Assembly (NCBI GenBank): GCA_017165825.1
Contig: CM029392.1
Span: forward strand, 17,545,561-17,609,560
Length of the DNA stretch: 64,000 nt
DNA from: Hepsetus odoe
Lineage: Eukaryota; Chordata; Actinopteri; Characiformes; Hepsetidae
Direction of reading: 5' to 3'
Position numbers and translations under genes: made by a program. Below are positions 43,370-54,338 of this stretch, one piece after another (within the stretch, counting starts at the first letter, position 1; each line of letters begins with the position of its first letter). The notes under the pieces were generated by a model. It did no database searches, was not told the DNA's origin, and worked only from the letters and a program-made list of their open reading frames with translations.

Positions 43370-43575
43370 TTACATTTACATTTACAGCATTTATCAGACG
43401 CTCCAGAGCGACTTACATGTCCTGATTACAGGGACAGTCCCCCTGGAGACACTCAGGGTTAAGGGTCTTGCTCAGGGACCCAGTGGTGGTAGTGCTGGAG
43501 GTGGGATTCTAACCTGGGACCTCTTGAGCCATTGGTCCATAGGCAAGTATCCTACCACTAGACTACCATCACCCT
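43370..43575 (-). repeat. tRNA-like SINE B
   Basis: Starts (in + sense) with CATTTACATTTACATTTACA, then ACAGGGACAGTCCCCCTGGA, TCTTGCTCAGGGACCCAGTG and the head complement CCACTAGACTACCATCACCC. Confidence 0.85.
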
Positions 43576-43625
43576 TTTTGTGCACACTATTGAGTGTGTG
43601 TCCAGTTTGGGACACGGTTGTGTGA

Positions 43626-44265
43626 ACAGTGATGTAACGAGAGATCAATAATCAGTTCTCCAGTTAAAGATCTTCATCTTTAGTCTGAAAGTTACAATTT
43701 AACGGTTATCCTGATTCCATGGAATCTATATAATAACGACTTTTCATACACTGAATATACTGAATAACTTTCCCAGAAGAGTTAAAAGCTCAGAAGGATT
43801 CATTAAGAAAAAAGCAAACAAAGATCACATGATCTGGGTGCATTACCGATTTTATTAATTTTTGATTTGGCAAAAGCTTCATCTCCGGATGCCCTTTTTT
43901 GATGTAATTCTTCCCATTTATTTAGAGTTGGGACTGGCATCACTAGTTGACAGTAGTGAGACCAGCTATGATATGTGTGTTGGAGATGGTAGTGAGACCA
44001 GCTATGTTACACAGGTTGGAGACGGTGGTGAAAATACAGGTGGGGGAGCTGGGCAGGAGGGGTCGAGGATGGACAGAATTAGGACCGAGGTCATTAGAGG
44101 GATAGCTCAGGTTAGACGGTTTGAAGACAAAGTAAGAGAAGTGAGACTGTTGGTGTGGAGAGGACATGTAGGGGGATGGTATGAAAGAGGAAGGTGCAGA
44201 GGACAGGAAGACATTGAAACAGGTGATCCGCAAAGACGACTCATACAGGAGCAGCTGAAAGCAGC
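43626..44265 (+). mobile_element. Upstream of SINE: degenerate RTE-like LINE fragment (from about 43930)
   Basis: 43930-44260 reads LASLVDSSETSYDMCVGDGS..., GSRMDRIRTEVIRGIAQVRR and FEDKVREVRLLVWRGHV, a frameshifted C-terminal tail of the same RTE-like ORF as at 23.4 kb. 43626-43930 has nothing recognised. Confidence 0.65.
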
Positions 44266-44267
44266 AG

Positions 44268-44478
44268 TGACCTAGTGTTTAGGAATGAGGTCCTAGATTT
44301 GGAAGGTCATGGGTTCAAATCCCAGATCAGTAGGTTGCCCTGAGAGACCCTTAATCAAGGTACTGTCCCCATCACTGCTCCCCGGGTGCTGGATATGTCT
44401 GCTGTGTGTGTTAAATACAGAGGGTGTGATTGATTGTGGTTCACTGTGTTCACAATCACAAACAGTCACTTTCACATC
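44268..44478 (+). repeat. tRNA-like SINE A
   Basis: GACCTAGTGTTTAGGAATGA, B-box GGGTTCAAATCCCAG, AATCAAGGTACTGTCCCCAT and tail CAGTCACTTTCAC. Confidence 0.8.
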
Positions 44479-44924
44479 AGGATTTTTCCAGTCCTGTAGG
44501 TTTAACATTTGAATGACATTTTCAGGCCAAGCTGAAAGACTGCAGGGTGGTTTATGGAACATATCTGTCTTCATTGGGGAGCCTCAGGCCTTGCTGGTGT
44601 CTCAGCAGATCATGTGGATTTGTGAAAAGATGGTGCTGCCTTAGAATTCCTTAAATACCTCCAAAACATCCACAAACGTAAACGTCAAAAGCTGGAAAGC
44701 GTTGATGATACTCGACACACATGCACCACTTCTTTATGATTAGTGTAAGCCACGCCCATGCATGACTGAAGAGTGAGGTAAAGAGAAAAAACCTGAAGAA
44801 CCAGCCAGATAAGTGACATCAGAGGGAGAGAGAGAGAGAGCGAGAGAGAGTTTTGAGGAAAATGCCTTATAAACTATTGCTTCTCAGTGTTAGGGAAAGG
44901 AACCAGACGTCACAAATCTGTGTA
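44479..44924. other. Unassigned intergenic sequence
   Basis: No gene seen. A short GA-rich tract lies at 44824-44850. Confidence 0.4.
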
Positions 44925-45145
44925 TTTTTTGTCCCCCAGTGAAGCTCCACGTGTCTCTGTGTGTCTCTGTGGGACGGTGATGATGGTTGAAATAGTCCAT
45001 CTGAACTAAATCTCTTTTCTTCGTGTCCCTCCACCATGAACGAGTTCAGTTTCGGTCCAGAATCTTCTCCAAACTAAAACAACATCTCGGACTTCAGACA
45101 GCGTCTCCACCACCAGCTCATGTCTGTGAGGGACGTTTGGGTTTT
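44925..45145 (+). repeat. Interspersed repeat family C, copy 5
   Basis: Most complete uninterrupted copy: GAAGCTCCACGTGTCTCTGT, CCTCCACCATGAACGAGTTC, CAGACAGCGTCTCCACCACC and CATGTCTGTGAGGGACG in order. Confidence 0.8.
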
Positions 45146-45959
45146 AAGAATATTACAAGGATTTTTATGTATAATGTACCTTTCAAATGGGCCCTTAAGT
45201 AAAACAAATTCATTTTTCAGGAGATGTTTCTGAAGTGATCAGACAGAATAACTGGTGTCAGAAAAATATTTATAAAAAATGTCTAAAATGAGACCCTAAC
45301 AACCACGCAGGACCAGTTAGACCAGCAATACTACCCCCACCCCCACCTCCACTAGATAAACGGCACTTTAAGCATTTGTCTATCTGGGGAGATCATCAAA
45401 TCTGGAAGGATCCACAGGTGAAGATAACACTGAAGTCTGGTTGGGTGTGAGTCGTTCCACCTCAACACACACTGTGGTTGTCTAACCAGGGCGGAGGGGG
45501 TGCTGGAGTCTATCCCAGGGCTTAAGGTGGAGAAACACCTTGCACACACACACACACACACACCCCTAGGGTATAGTTAATCATCTCCAGTCCACCCGAC
45601 ATGTTTGTGGAAACTGGAGGACACATGCTGGGAAAATGTGTAAGTCATGTTGAATGCTGTGCTGCTTACCTGTTTGTACCCTACCAAGGTCAAAAGGTCA
45701 ATCTGGATGTCTGAAGACCAAATAATAACAGACGCCGTTCTAAAACCTGGGACTTGCTTATAATTGTGCTGATAAACAATTGATACTTGCTGGTAAAGCT
45801 TCATATTAGTGCCTCGTGTTTGGGCTTGGATGATTTCACTTGGATCAACTCCTTGGATGAAAAACCTCCCAACCCTCGGGCCCTTAGCCTACAGTCTCCA
45901 TGAGGCCGATCAGCTGAGACATGTTGAGATCCAAACTGAGCTTTGCTTTAGATCAGGAG
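45146..45959. other. Unassigned intergenic sequence
   Basis: Contains a short (CA)n at 45544-45563. No gene recognised. Confidence 0.4.
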
Positions 45960-46195
45960 CTTTGTGGTTAACAATAGTCACCTAAATCTTTTCTCCACCC
46001 ACTCACACCTCTTCCAGATCTTCATGAAGTTGGATCAGACTGGTGGGTGTGGTTTAGGACACAGTAGGACTTACTGTCTCTACAAACATCATCTAAACTC
46101 CAGACTTTTCACACAGCAGGGTGTGTTTTCAGGAGCTGATCTAGAATCAGTCCTAAATACGGAGGAATCTGATCCCAGATCAGTCTGAACAGCAG
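45960..46195 (+). repeat. Interspersed repeat family D
   Basis: CAGATCTTCATGAAGTTGGA, GTGGTTTAGGACACAGTAGG, CTCTACAAACATCATCTAAA and CTGATCCCAGATCAGTCTGA; the reverse-complement partner is in an asb15 intron (1585-1860). Confidence 0.65.
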
Positions 46196-46617
46196 CCCTG
46201 GGGTTTGTCTGGAGTTTAGATCATGTTATGCAAATACTCTTGACTTGATTTACACATGAATCACTGTACCTGCAGTCTCACTTTCCTACAAAATATAAAG
46301 AAATGAGACATTTTCACAGTGCTGGATGTGCACACCTGGATTTAAAGGCTCCACACAGACTAATGGCTTCAACACGACTGAGAGACCAGGGTCAGAAAAG
46401 TTCAGAGAGACTGTCTGGGTGACGGAAGGCAAAACTGAGCCAAGAGGAGAATTAAAACCTCTGTTGAGGGCAGAACCCTGCAGAATTAGCTCTAAGATAA
46501 ACAATTAAAACCACAAACATCCACCTTAAATCACAAAACTGCACCGTCACATCCTGCAGGCCACATCTGGAGCGTCAGCATTACTGACCTAAAGCAACAG
46601 AGAGAGGTTATAATTAT

Positions 46618-46745
46618 ACTGAGTGATGGGGGAGAGGGAGGACCACCCTACACACCCAGAGAGAAAGAGGACAGTTATACCGAGTGATGGGGAAGAGGCA
46701 GGACCACCCTAACCAATCAGAGAGAAGGGGGAAAGTTTTACTGAG
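46618..46745. repeat. Dispersed ~60-bp minisatellite, copy 2
   Basis: Two units of GAGTGATGGGGGAGAGGGAG / GACCACCCTACACACCCAGA / GGACAGTTATAC, the same unit as at 12.93 and 50.63 kb. Confidence 0.85.
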
Positions 46746-46764
46746 GGTTTAGATGTTTTGTATC

Positions 46765-47010
46765 ACAAAAAGTACCACCCAAAGATTGAAAAACAGAAGA
46801 GATGAGGATTATATTGGAAGGAGGACGTTGAAGATGGAGCTGCCAGGAAAGAGGAGAAGAGGAAGCCCAAAGAGGAGGTTTGTGGACGTGGTGAGAGAGG
46901 ACATGCAGGTGGTCGGTTTGAAGCAGGAAGATGCAGAGGACTGGAAGAAATGGAGACGGTTGATCCGCTGTGGCAACCCCTAAACGGGAGCAGCCGAAAG
47001 AAAAAGAAGA
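46765..47010 (+). mobile_element. RTE-like LINE 3' end with (AAG)n tail
   Basis: Open over KMELPGKRRRGSPKRRFVDV, VREDMQVVGLKQEDAED and WKKWRRLIRCGNP*, the conserved tail of the RTE-type ORF. It ends with GGGAGCAGCCGAAAGAAAAA and AAGAAGAAGAAG, a typical LINE 3' terminus. 5' truncated. Confidence 0.75.
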
Positions 47011-47039
47011 AGAAGAAGAGTATAACAGAACAAATGATT

Positions 47040-47685
47040 TACGGCAGGATCAGCGATGCAGGATGGTTTAGTTACTGCTTCTGTACGGGATGCCGATTCA
47101 GTCTCGGTCTTTAAATCACGGCTGAAGACTTACTTCTTTAGTTTAGCCTACCCGCACCAATCACCATAGTGCACCACTAGTAATGTCGCTGGTGCTGCTG
47201 TACATGCCATCGCACTGTTTCATTTCTGTGTCTGTCACTACTGGATCCTGCTCATTACTGACCCCCTCATTCCATTTCTCTCCCCACATGTCCGGGGGGG
47301 CCCATTGTGGTCATCACCTGAGTCCAATGCTGAGCTACCATCTGGTCTGTGTGATGCATCTGATGCGCCAAGGGACCCTGGCGGCTCATTGGTACCTGGA
47401 AGCAACTTGGGACTCCTCACTGATCCTGGAGTTTAAAACCAAACTAACTCTGTACTGTTAGTATACCCAAGGGGGTTGGGTAGCCGGTTGACCTTGGACC
47501 CTCAGAGGTTTTTTTTCTCCACATAGTGGAGTTTTTGGTTCCTCTCCTCCGTAGTCGTCCGGCTTAAACATCTATTACTGTAACCTGTTATCAATGTAAA
47601 GTGCCTTGGGGCAACTTTGTTGTAAAAGGCGCTATACAAGAATAAATTGAATTGAATTGAATTGAATTAAATCAAAATTAGAAAA
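47040..47685 (+). mobile_element. LINE-type 3' region ending in (GAATT)n
   Basis: The stretch carries CTTTAAATCACGGCTGAAGA, CTTACTTCTTTAGTTTAGCC, GTAAAGTGCCTTGGGGCAAC and GGCGCTATACAAGAATAAAT, ending in TTGAATTGAATTGAATT. This is a very common fish LINE 3' tail. Family not fixed. Confidence 0.65.
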
Positions 47686-47945
47686 ATTTAATTAAACGCC
47701 TTTAATTTTAGAGCTTATTGTCAGCCCACTGCAGAGGAGCATCAGGGTTCCCACGGTAGAAATGATCTGAGAAATGTGTGTAAACGTCTGTGGGTTTGTG
47801 AGTGTAAAAAAAGCACTGATTGTCAGCAGTATCACTGAACTACTGCTGTAATCCAAAGAAATCTTCTTGTTCTGTCTGGTGAGATTATTAGTGTAAAATC
47901 TAAAAGATTATTCTGCAGTTCCCTTCATCGGCTTCATGAATCTAG
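47686..47945. other. Unassigned intergenic sequence
   Basis: No gene or repeat recognised. Confidence 0.4.
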
Positions 47946-48240
47946 ACCCTATTCAAGATCAAGATCAAGTCAAGTAGGTTTTTATTGTCATTTGAACCAT
48001 CTACACAGGACACAGTGAAACGAAATAAGGGTCCTTTAGGACCCTGGTGCTACACATAGGACAACATCAGACACGACATAAAACACAAGACAAGACAAGT
48101 ACAGACAAGAACTAGCAGTGCAGACAGCAACAGACAGCACACCAGACAGGACATTCATCCGCCAGAGAGCCGCAGTGTTATGAAACAAAGAGCAGAAATT
48201 GTTGGACGGTATAACGGAGCAGCAGATCATTTCTGACCTA
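47946..48240. repeat. Dispersed repeat with AGACAAGACAAGTACAGACA
   Basis: The sequence TAGGTTTTTATTGTCATTTG, CACAGTGAAACGAAATAAGG, GGACCCTGGTGCTACACA, AAACACAAGACAAGACAAGT resembles a family frequent in fish genomes. Class not assigned. Confidence 0.5.
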
Positions 48241-48263
48241 AACAGGCCAGACCGTCCCTAATC

Positions 48264-48466
48264 ATTTACAGCATTTAGCAGACGCTCTTATCCAGAGTGA
48301 CTTCCATGTCCTGAGTACAGGGACAGTCCCCCTGGAGACACTCTGGGTTCAGGGTCTTGCTCAGGGACCCAGTGGTGGTAGTGCTGGAGGTGGGATTCGA
48401 ACCTGAGACCTCTTGATCCAGAGGACTGTAGGTAAGTACCCTCCAATAGACCACCACCACCCCTAA
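48264..48466 (-). repeat. tRNA-like SINE B
   Basis: Plus sense reads TTTACAGCATTTAGCAGACG, CTCTTATCCAGAGTGACTTC, GGACAGTCCCCCTGGAGACA, GGGATTCGAACCTGAGACC and head complement ATAGACCACCACCACCC. Confidence 0.85.
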
Positions 48467-48611
48467 TCCAGTTCTTCTCCCTGTCTCACTGCAGAAAGAG
48501 CTTCATGCAGACATATATGTATATCGAAATGAGAAAATCCAACAAAATCAGCGTGCGTGTTGTAAGATTTACTGAAGTGAGTTTGAAGTTTGAGGTGGGT
48601 GAAGTTTGAAT

Positions 48612-48770
48612 GGGGGTGGTGATCTAGTGGTGGGTACCGGCCTACGGATTTATGGCTCAAAAGGTCCCAGGTTGAAATCCCAGAACTGCGTCCCTGAGTG
48701 TCTCCAGGGGGGACTGTCTCTGTAATCAGGACATGGAGGTCGAGCGTCTGCTAAATGCTGTAAATGTAAA
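48612..48770 (+). repeat. tRNA-like SINE B, internally deleted
   Basis: GGGGGTGGTGATCTAGTGGT head, GGCTCAAAAGGTCCCAGGTT, TGTCTCCAGGGGGGACTGTC, tail GCGTCTGCTAAATGCTGTAA. About 40 bases of the middle are missing. Confidence 0.8.
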
Positions 48771-49267
48771 CTTCAGGCCTGAAGATGCTAACGAGACACC
48801 AGGCGCCCCCAGGTGGTACAGGATGGTACTGCACGTGTTTTCTTATTTAGTAAGCAAACATCCTGCTGGACAGGCTTCCTGTACTGATTCTGTGTTTCAG
48901 AGAGTGGGACATTTTTATACACATTAAAGGCCACACATTAAAGTGGAATAAAGCTGTACAATCATCACCCATCATACTTTCCAAACCTGAATAATTATCT
49001 TTCCGAGCTATAATAAATGAAATTAAAGGTACATCCATTTAAACAATGCCTTGTTTTGTCATTTCAGATGTCTTTAGACATCCTGTTTTCCACCTGTAAG
49101 TAACTGTTTTAAAAGTGATAAGAGAGCAAGATAAACGAATATTAAAATTATAATCACATGAAAAAAATGAATAGAAATCATAAAAAATATAAAATCATAA
49201 AAGATGGCAGGTAATACAAAATTAAAGAGGCAGCGCTGTGGAGTAAGATCATGGAAAGACATACAGG
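48771..49267. other. Unassigned intergenic sequence
   Basis: AT-rich, no gene or repeat recognised. Confidence 0.4.
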
Positions 49268-49514
49268 TGAAAGTAGTGACTATTCTTGTCATTGCGAGGT
49301 CACAGCACTGCGAACCACAATGAAATCAGACCTCTGCATTTAACCCATGCAAACACCGCGCAGCAGTGGGCAGCTATGAAAGCGCAAAGGGAGCAGTGAC
49401 GGGGACGGTACCCTTGCTCAAGGGTACCTCAGGGTAACCAACTGGTGAGGGAATAGAACCCACAATTTTCCGATCCAGGGCAAATCCTTAACTACTAGGC
49501 CTCCGCTGCCCCTG
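49268..49514 (-). repeat. tRNA-like SINE A
   Basis: AGTGACTATTCTTGTCATTG tail, AGCAGTGACGGGGACGGTAC, CTTGCTCAAGGGTACCTCAG and head complement ACTAGGCCTCCGCTGCCCC. Confidence 0.85.
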
Positions 49515-50429
49515 AAGGTGAACTGTGTCCTTCAGAAATGTTAGAACAGCAGCATGTCCAGGTACGGTCAATTTTGTTTGTCCCTTGGTTGGCCTGGCTG
49601 GATAAACACAGGACCGTTTCCCTGTTTGATGTCCTCTAGCTGTCTTTATTCATTATTTATTGAGTTCTTTCTGCTAGACAGCTGAATTCATCCTCCTGTC
49701 AATTACAGCAAGTCTTCCAGGCTCTGAAAGCGTCCTCACACCATCCCACCACCACCACGTCTCACTGTGGGCATGATGTTATTATTGTAGAAAGGTTTTT
49801 ATACAAATGTTTAACAAACCTTAATGTTTCTCATTTTTTGCAGTTCTTTAATCATTTCCACTCTGAACACTGTATTTCAATTGCTGCCCCCTGCTGGATG
49901 GTGTGTGTGGGTAAAAAGCAGAGGTGCAATTTTGGCCTCTCATCCCAGGCTCTGATTTGAGTACATTTCCAGGAAATCCTGTGATATTTTGAACAGTCTG
50001 AGTTTTCCTGGTCAGTCCCGAACGACAGCGGCAGCCAGTCAGGATGGACTTTTCTCGGGGGAAGAAATGCTGAATTGTTCCACAGCTTGGAGAACGGTGC
50101 CCTCGGCAACTGTTGCCTTGGTAACTGCTGCCCTTCAGCATTCAGGGTGGAGTGATGAAGACTTTATCGCCTCCAGCTTCCCCTTTCCATCATTAACGTA
50201 AAACAAAAACTTGATTTAAATCGACTTATTGTTATATTTGCACGGCTGCCGAATCCTCCTGCAGATGACCTTCCAGCACCCGAGAAATATCGCTGTGTTA
50301 AGCAAAAAAAAAATCAGCCAAAAGCAGTCTGATTGAATAAAATAAGCAGTAGAATCTAATTCTTCAGCCTAAATCTCTTCCAATCAGCCCTTAAGTGTCC
50401 CACTTCATGGTCTCAGTGCTTCACCAAGA
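49515..50429. other. Unassigned intergenic sequence
   Basis: One short SINE A fragment at about 49884-49938 (GCCCCCTGCTGGATGGTGTG). Otherwise no recognised gene or repeat. Confidence 0.4.
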
Positions 50430-50625
50430 GATGAAAGTGACAACTTGTCATCATGAGACACAGCACAAAGTAAACCACAACGAAATTCAACCTCTGCTTT
50501 TCACTCACACACACCGTGCAGCAGGGGGCAGCTTTTAAAAGCACCCGGGGAGCAGTGATGGGGACGGTACCTTGGTCAAGGGTACCTCAGGACAACCCAC
50601 TGGTCTGGGATTTTAACCCCTGTAC
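50430..50625 (-). repeat. tRNA-like SINE A, head truncated
   Basis: GAGCAGTGATGGGGACGGTA, CTTGGTCAAGGGTACCTCAG, tail AAAGTGACAACTTGTCATCA. It stops where the minisatellite at 50630 begins, so the tRNA-like head is missing. Confidence 0.75.
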
Positions 50626-50629
50626 AGAG

Positions 50630-50905
50630 AGGGCAGGACCACCCTACCCACCCAGAGAGAGAGAGAGCACTGTTCTACTGAGTGATGGGGGAGAGGGAGG
50701 ACCACCCTACACACCCAGAGAGAGAGAGGACAGTTCTACTGAGTGATGGGGGAGAGGGAGGACCATCCTACACACCCAGAGAGCGAGAGAGGACAGTTCA
50801 ACTGAGTGATGGGGGAGAGGGAGGACCACCCTACACACCCAGAGAGAGAGAGAGGACAGTTATACTGAGGGATGGGGGAGAGGGAGGACCACCCTGGGAG
50901 AGAGA
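50630..50905. repeat. Dispersed ~60-bp minisatellite, copy 3 (longest)
   Basis: Four to five units of GAGTGATGGGGGAGAGGGAG / GACCACCCTACACACCCAGA / GAGAGAGAGGACAGTTCTACT. The reading frame stays open through several units only because of unit composition. Confidence 0.9.
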
Positions 50906-52460
50906 AAGAGGATGCTATAATTTATGGCATTTATGACAGTCTGGTTATTTACAGGTTAAGCGCTGTCCAGGTGCCAACCCTGCTTACAGTCTGTGAGTGA
51001 TTACAAAATAAAAGTATTTATCTCAGATTTTAGTATTTATGATAAAAAATAAATAAATCTAAATAGATCTCCAGTTTGCTGCACTTCTAACATGGTTATT
51101 TTTGTATAAAAAACAGTCACATTTGAAACTGAAATGGCTGATTCTGTGGCTTTTAGACTCTCAGATTGTGCCTCATTCAGAAAGTAATCCTGTTATAATG
51201 TGAGCATGGCTGGGTGGGGATGCTGTCTGAAAAAGGTCAATTAATTCTGGGAAATCAGAATAGTGGGGCAAATTTTTGTAGCTTCAGAACTACAGGCCAG
51301 GGAGTGAAACACTAAAGTTTTCCAGCGTAAGATGAAGGAATGCATTGTTAAGCATCCCCACCAGATGGTGATAAAGTACCTTCAGAATCTGGGAATGCCC
51401 GCCCTGCACCACTGCACAGCACAGGGAGATGCTTGGAGAATCCCAAAATGCATGAGCTCTGAACATGACAGTCAGGCTTTTGGATCTGAAAAGAAAGGGT
51501 ACCTGGATCTGGTGCCTCCACTCGGTCCACAGAGTGGACATCCACTAAAAAAAGACATGCCTGACAGCTGATACCCTTCATGATATCAGGTTCCTGCAGG
51601 AGTCTTCCCTGCCCATGACGCATGTTTCAGAGGGCTGCTGCGAAATGTAATTTTAAAGCCCATTTCCTCCAATTTGCCTCGCTTATTAGTTTTCCCAGCC
51701 CTTCACCTAGCTGTCCAGAGGGTCTGAGGGGGAGGCGAGGGAGGGGAAGGTGTGCAGAAACCTCCATCAAGCTCCAGGTCCTGGGTGTCTCACGGTACCT
51801 GCTATGCTTATCTAAATCTAAAGGTAGTCAGTATGTCTTTTGTTTTGATATTATTCAACTCATATACAGACATTTCTGTGGCGTGAAAGTGTCGAAAGGT
51901 TCACACAGGTCTGGAATATTTAATGGGAAGGTGACTCCACCTGTAAAAGGCAAAGGAACCAGATATACACAAGGCAGCCAACCTTTTATTTGTTTCAATT
52001 TAGCTTCTCCAGGTTTCCTGAGTTTTATTCCCAGGAGACTCCGCTCATCCAGACAGTCGGATCAAGGCCAGGATCGGAACGCTGGCCCTTGGTGACTGGA
52101 AGTGACCGCATGACCGGCAGCCCAGCCTCTTCGTGCCCCGTGGTGCTTTATACAGAAGCGCTCGGCCGAGTCCCCCCCTCTGATCTGTAATTCATATTTC
52201 AGGGGTTGGCCAGTGAAGCAGGTCAAGGTTATCGCCATGGAGACGAGAGGCAGCAGCAGGAGGAGATGGGCCAGGCTCCTGCCGAGTAACTGTGTTCTAA
52301 CAAAGGCCCGCCTGCTGGTCGGACGTGCTGGTCGGCCCTCAGATTAAAGCAGGAGGTTGTCCAAATGCCGACAGGGTGAGTGTCCTCACTGTGTCCTCTT
52401 CACTCCGTAGGATGGACAGAGATTCCTCTGAAAACACACTCACCATGTTTTACACATCAG
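50906..52460. other. Unassigned intergenic sequence
   Basis: No gene supported. Short ORFs at 51.3-52.2 kb on both strands lack motifs and splice context. Confidence 0.4.
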
Positions 52461-52462
52461 AG

Positions 52463-52465
<3 letters not shown>

Positions 52466-52535
<70 letters not shown>

Positions 52536-52566
52536 CACGCACACACACAAACACACACACACGTAC
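52466..52566. repeat. (AC)n microsatellite
   Basis: About 50 CA dinucleotides with a few GC interruptions. Confidence 0.95.
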
Positions 52567-52612
52567 ACACTAGAGAGATACATCACTACATACAGGTGGA
52601 GAAAGAGACACA

Positions 52613-52613
52613 G

Positions 52614-52690
<77 letters not shown>
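52613..52690. repeat. (GATA)n microsatellite
   Basis: About 19 uninterrupted GATA units, 45 bases after the CA array. Confidence 0.95.
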
Positions 52691-53155
52691 TGCAGATATA
52701 GAAACTGTGAGAGGATAGTGCTGAGGTTGGTGAAGGCTGTGTGTGAAGGTTGCAGGTCTGGTGGAGAAAGAGCTCAAGCTGCTGAACACAGCATTTCCTC
52801 CTCATTTAACGATTCATCAGAATGAAGATCTGCAGGCTGACAGTCACAGGGGGAGTGAAGGTAAAACGTTCTGTTCCTGACAGTCCATAACTCTCACTTC
52901 CAGAACTCCAGTTCCCAAAGAGACGTTAGGGTCTGATGTAAATGACAGGATGGAGTGGAGTGACTGAAGAAAAAGATGACAGAGCTAAAATCCCTGCTCG
53001 GTCCGACACCACGCTGTTTCCAGCAGGCGAGCATATTTAACTGACACGCCAGGATGCAAAATGTGTTTATGATTGACAGCCTAGAAACACACAGCAGAAG
53101 TCTTGATTCACCCCTCAGTTCTTCATATTTTGCTTTTAGACTTGCTTGTATATTT
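52691..53155. other. Unassigned intergenic sequence
   Basis: No gene or repeat recognised. Confidence 0.4.
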
Positions 53156-53157
53156 AA

Positions 53158-53380
53158 TGTACCTGAGCAGTTCTCCAGATCTTCCTGAAGGACAGTGTTG
53201 TTGTCTCTCATGTTCAGTCCAGTCTCTGTACCTGAGCAGTTCTCCAGATCTTCCTGAAGGACAGTGTTGTTGTCTCTCATGTTCAGTCCAGTCTCTGTAC
53301 CTGAGCGGTTCTCCAGATCTTCCTGAAGGACAGTGTTGTTGTCTCTCATTTTCAGTCCAGTCTCTGTACCTGAGCAGTTT
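53158..53380. repeat. 69-bp tandem repeat (three units plus part)
   Basis: Unit CCTGAGCAGTTCTCCAGATC ... TTCAGTCCAGTCTCTGTA, 69 bp, so exactly 23 codons. Units are almost identical (one AGCGGTT and one CATTTTC variant). It lies at the start of a family E Tc1-like fragment; the same words without expansion occur at 7.76 and 56.1 kb. Confidence 0.85.
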
Positions 53381-53560
53381 TAGAGGCAGTGTGGGATCAT
53401 CTCCCACACTGGAGAACAAAAGACACCTCTTTTGAGAGCTCTGGGACATCTTTCAAGAAGCCTGGGGAAGTGTTCCTGAAGACGAGTTAAAAGGTCGTCT
53501 AAGAGAATTCAGGCTGTGCTGAAGAATAACGGTGGTGGTACAAATTTACATGTGTTTACA
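53381..53560 (+). mobile_element. Tc1-like repeat family E, transposase 3' end
   Basis: Follows the 69-bp repeat. The last readable stretch, CAGGCTGTGCTGAAGAATAA then CGGTGGTGGTACAAAT, would encode QAVLKNNGGGTN, resembling the C-terminus of Tc1-type transposases. The minus-strand partner is 55965-56127. Confidence 0.5.
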
Positions 53561-54025
53561 TGTGTCTACACTGGATTGTAGAGCAGACAGACTAGTGGAG
53601 GTTGCTCTTAGTGAAAGATCCTGTAATGTGGGACCTCCTGATCTCTGAACAGTGTAAACCACAAACACTTCATGCTGCAGTCGAGCAAGGTGAGGAGTGT
53701 GAAGAGTACAAAGAGCTTTGAAATGTCCTTCAACAAACCTACAGAACTGTTCCTCAAGATGGCTTAAAGAAATGACTCATCTGAGAGAGTTCAGGGTCAA
53801 GGTCAAGGTCTCTTCATCATCATTAGGGCAATGCGAGAGTTCAGAGTGAGGTGAATTTAGGCTCCTCCATGGCCATTCAGATTATCAGAGTATAAACTTC
53901 ATCAGGTTCAAATGGAGATTTTTGTCTCATTTTCTGAATGTTCAGTGTTTATTTTTCAGGCGAAGCGAACAGATGTGTCTGACGGATGTGTTTAAAGATG
54001 GATGTGCGTGATGATGCTTCTAGAG

Positions 54026-54338
54026 CAGGGGTCTCCATTATGGTGCCCGTGGGCACCGGGATGTCTTCAAGGACCACATGAGTCGCCCGCGGACCTGTTC
54101 TAAAAAAAGCCCAACTCACCAGTGAGCAGCGTCTAAAATTGAATTTTATCCCGTTGCTGTTCTTCTTCAATCACATTTGCGTTTATATAGATTTGAAAAT
54201 GACAATATCTAAAAAAAAGCATTTAAAAAATGTTTATTAAACATGGAGTTTAGATACGTTGAAGCAACTGGTAGCCCTTTGTACGGCTCAGTACCCGTGA
54301 AGTAGCTCTCAGCTTCGAAAAGGTTGCTGACCCCTGAT
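54026..54338. mobile_element. hAT-like MITE
   Basis: About 310 bases bounded by CAGGGGTCTCCATTATGGTG and the inverted end GGTTGCTGACCCCTG, with GTGCCCGTGGGCACC just inside. The CAGGGGTC terminus is characteristic of hAT-family non-autonomous elements. No transposase; a clear 8-bp target duplication is not evident. Confidence 0.6.

Larger units (their letters stand above)
43050..43625. mobile_element. TIR element (MITE-like) containing two SINEs
   Basis: The left end GCGTCCCAAACCGGCACAC and the right end GTGTGTCCAGTTTGGGACAC are inverted. The inside is almost entirely a minus-strand SINE A (43132-43365) followed directly by a minus-strand SINE B (43370-43575). A single end of the same family is at 38648-38692. 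Confidence 0.6.

Noticed and set aside
52325..52805. ORFs of Thr-His and Ile-Tyr-Leu-Ser repeats
   Set aside because: Products of the CA and GATA microsatellites.
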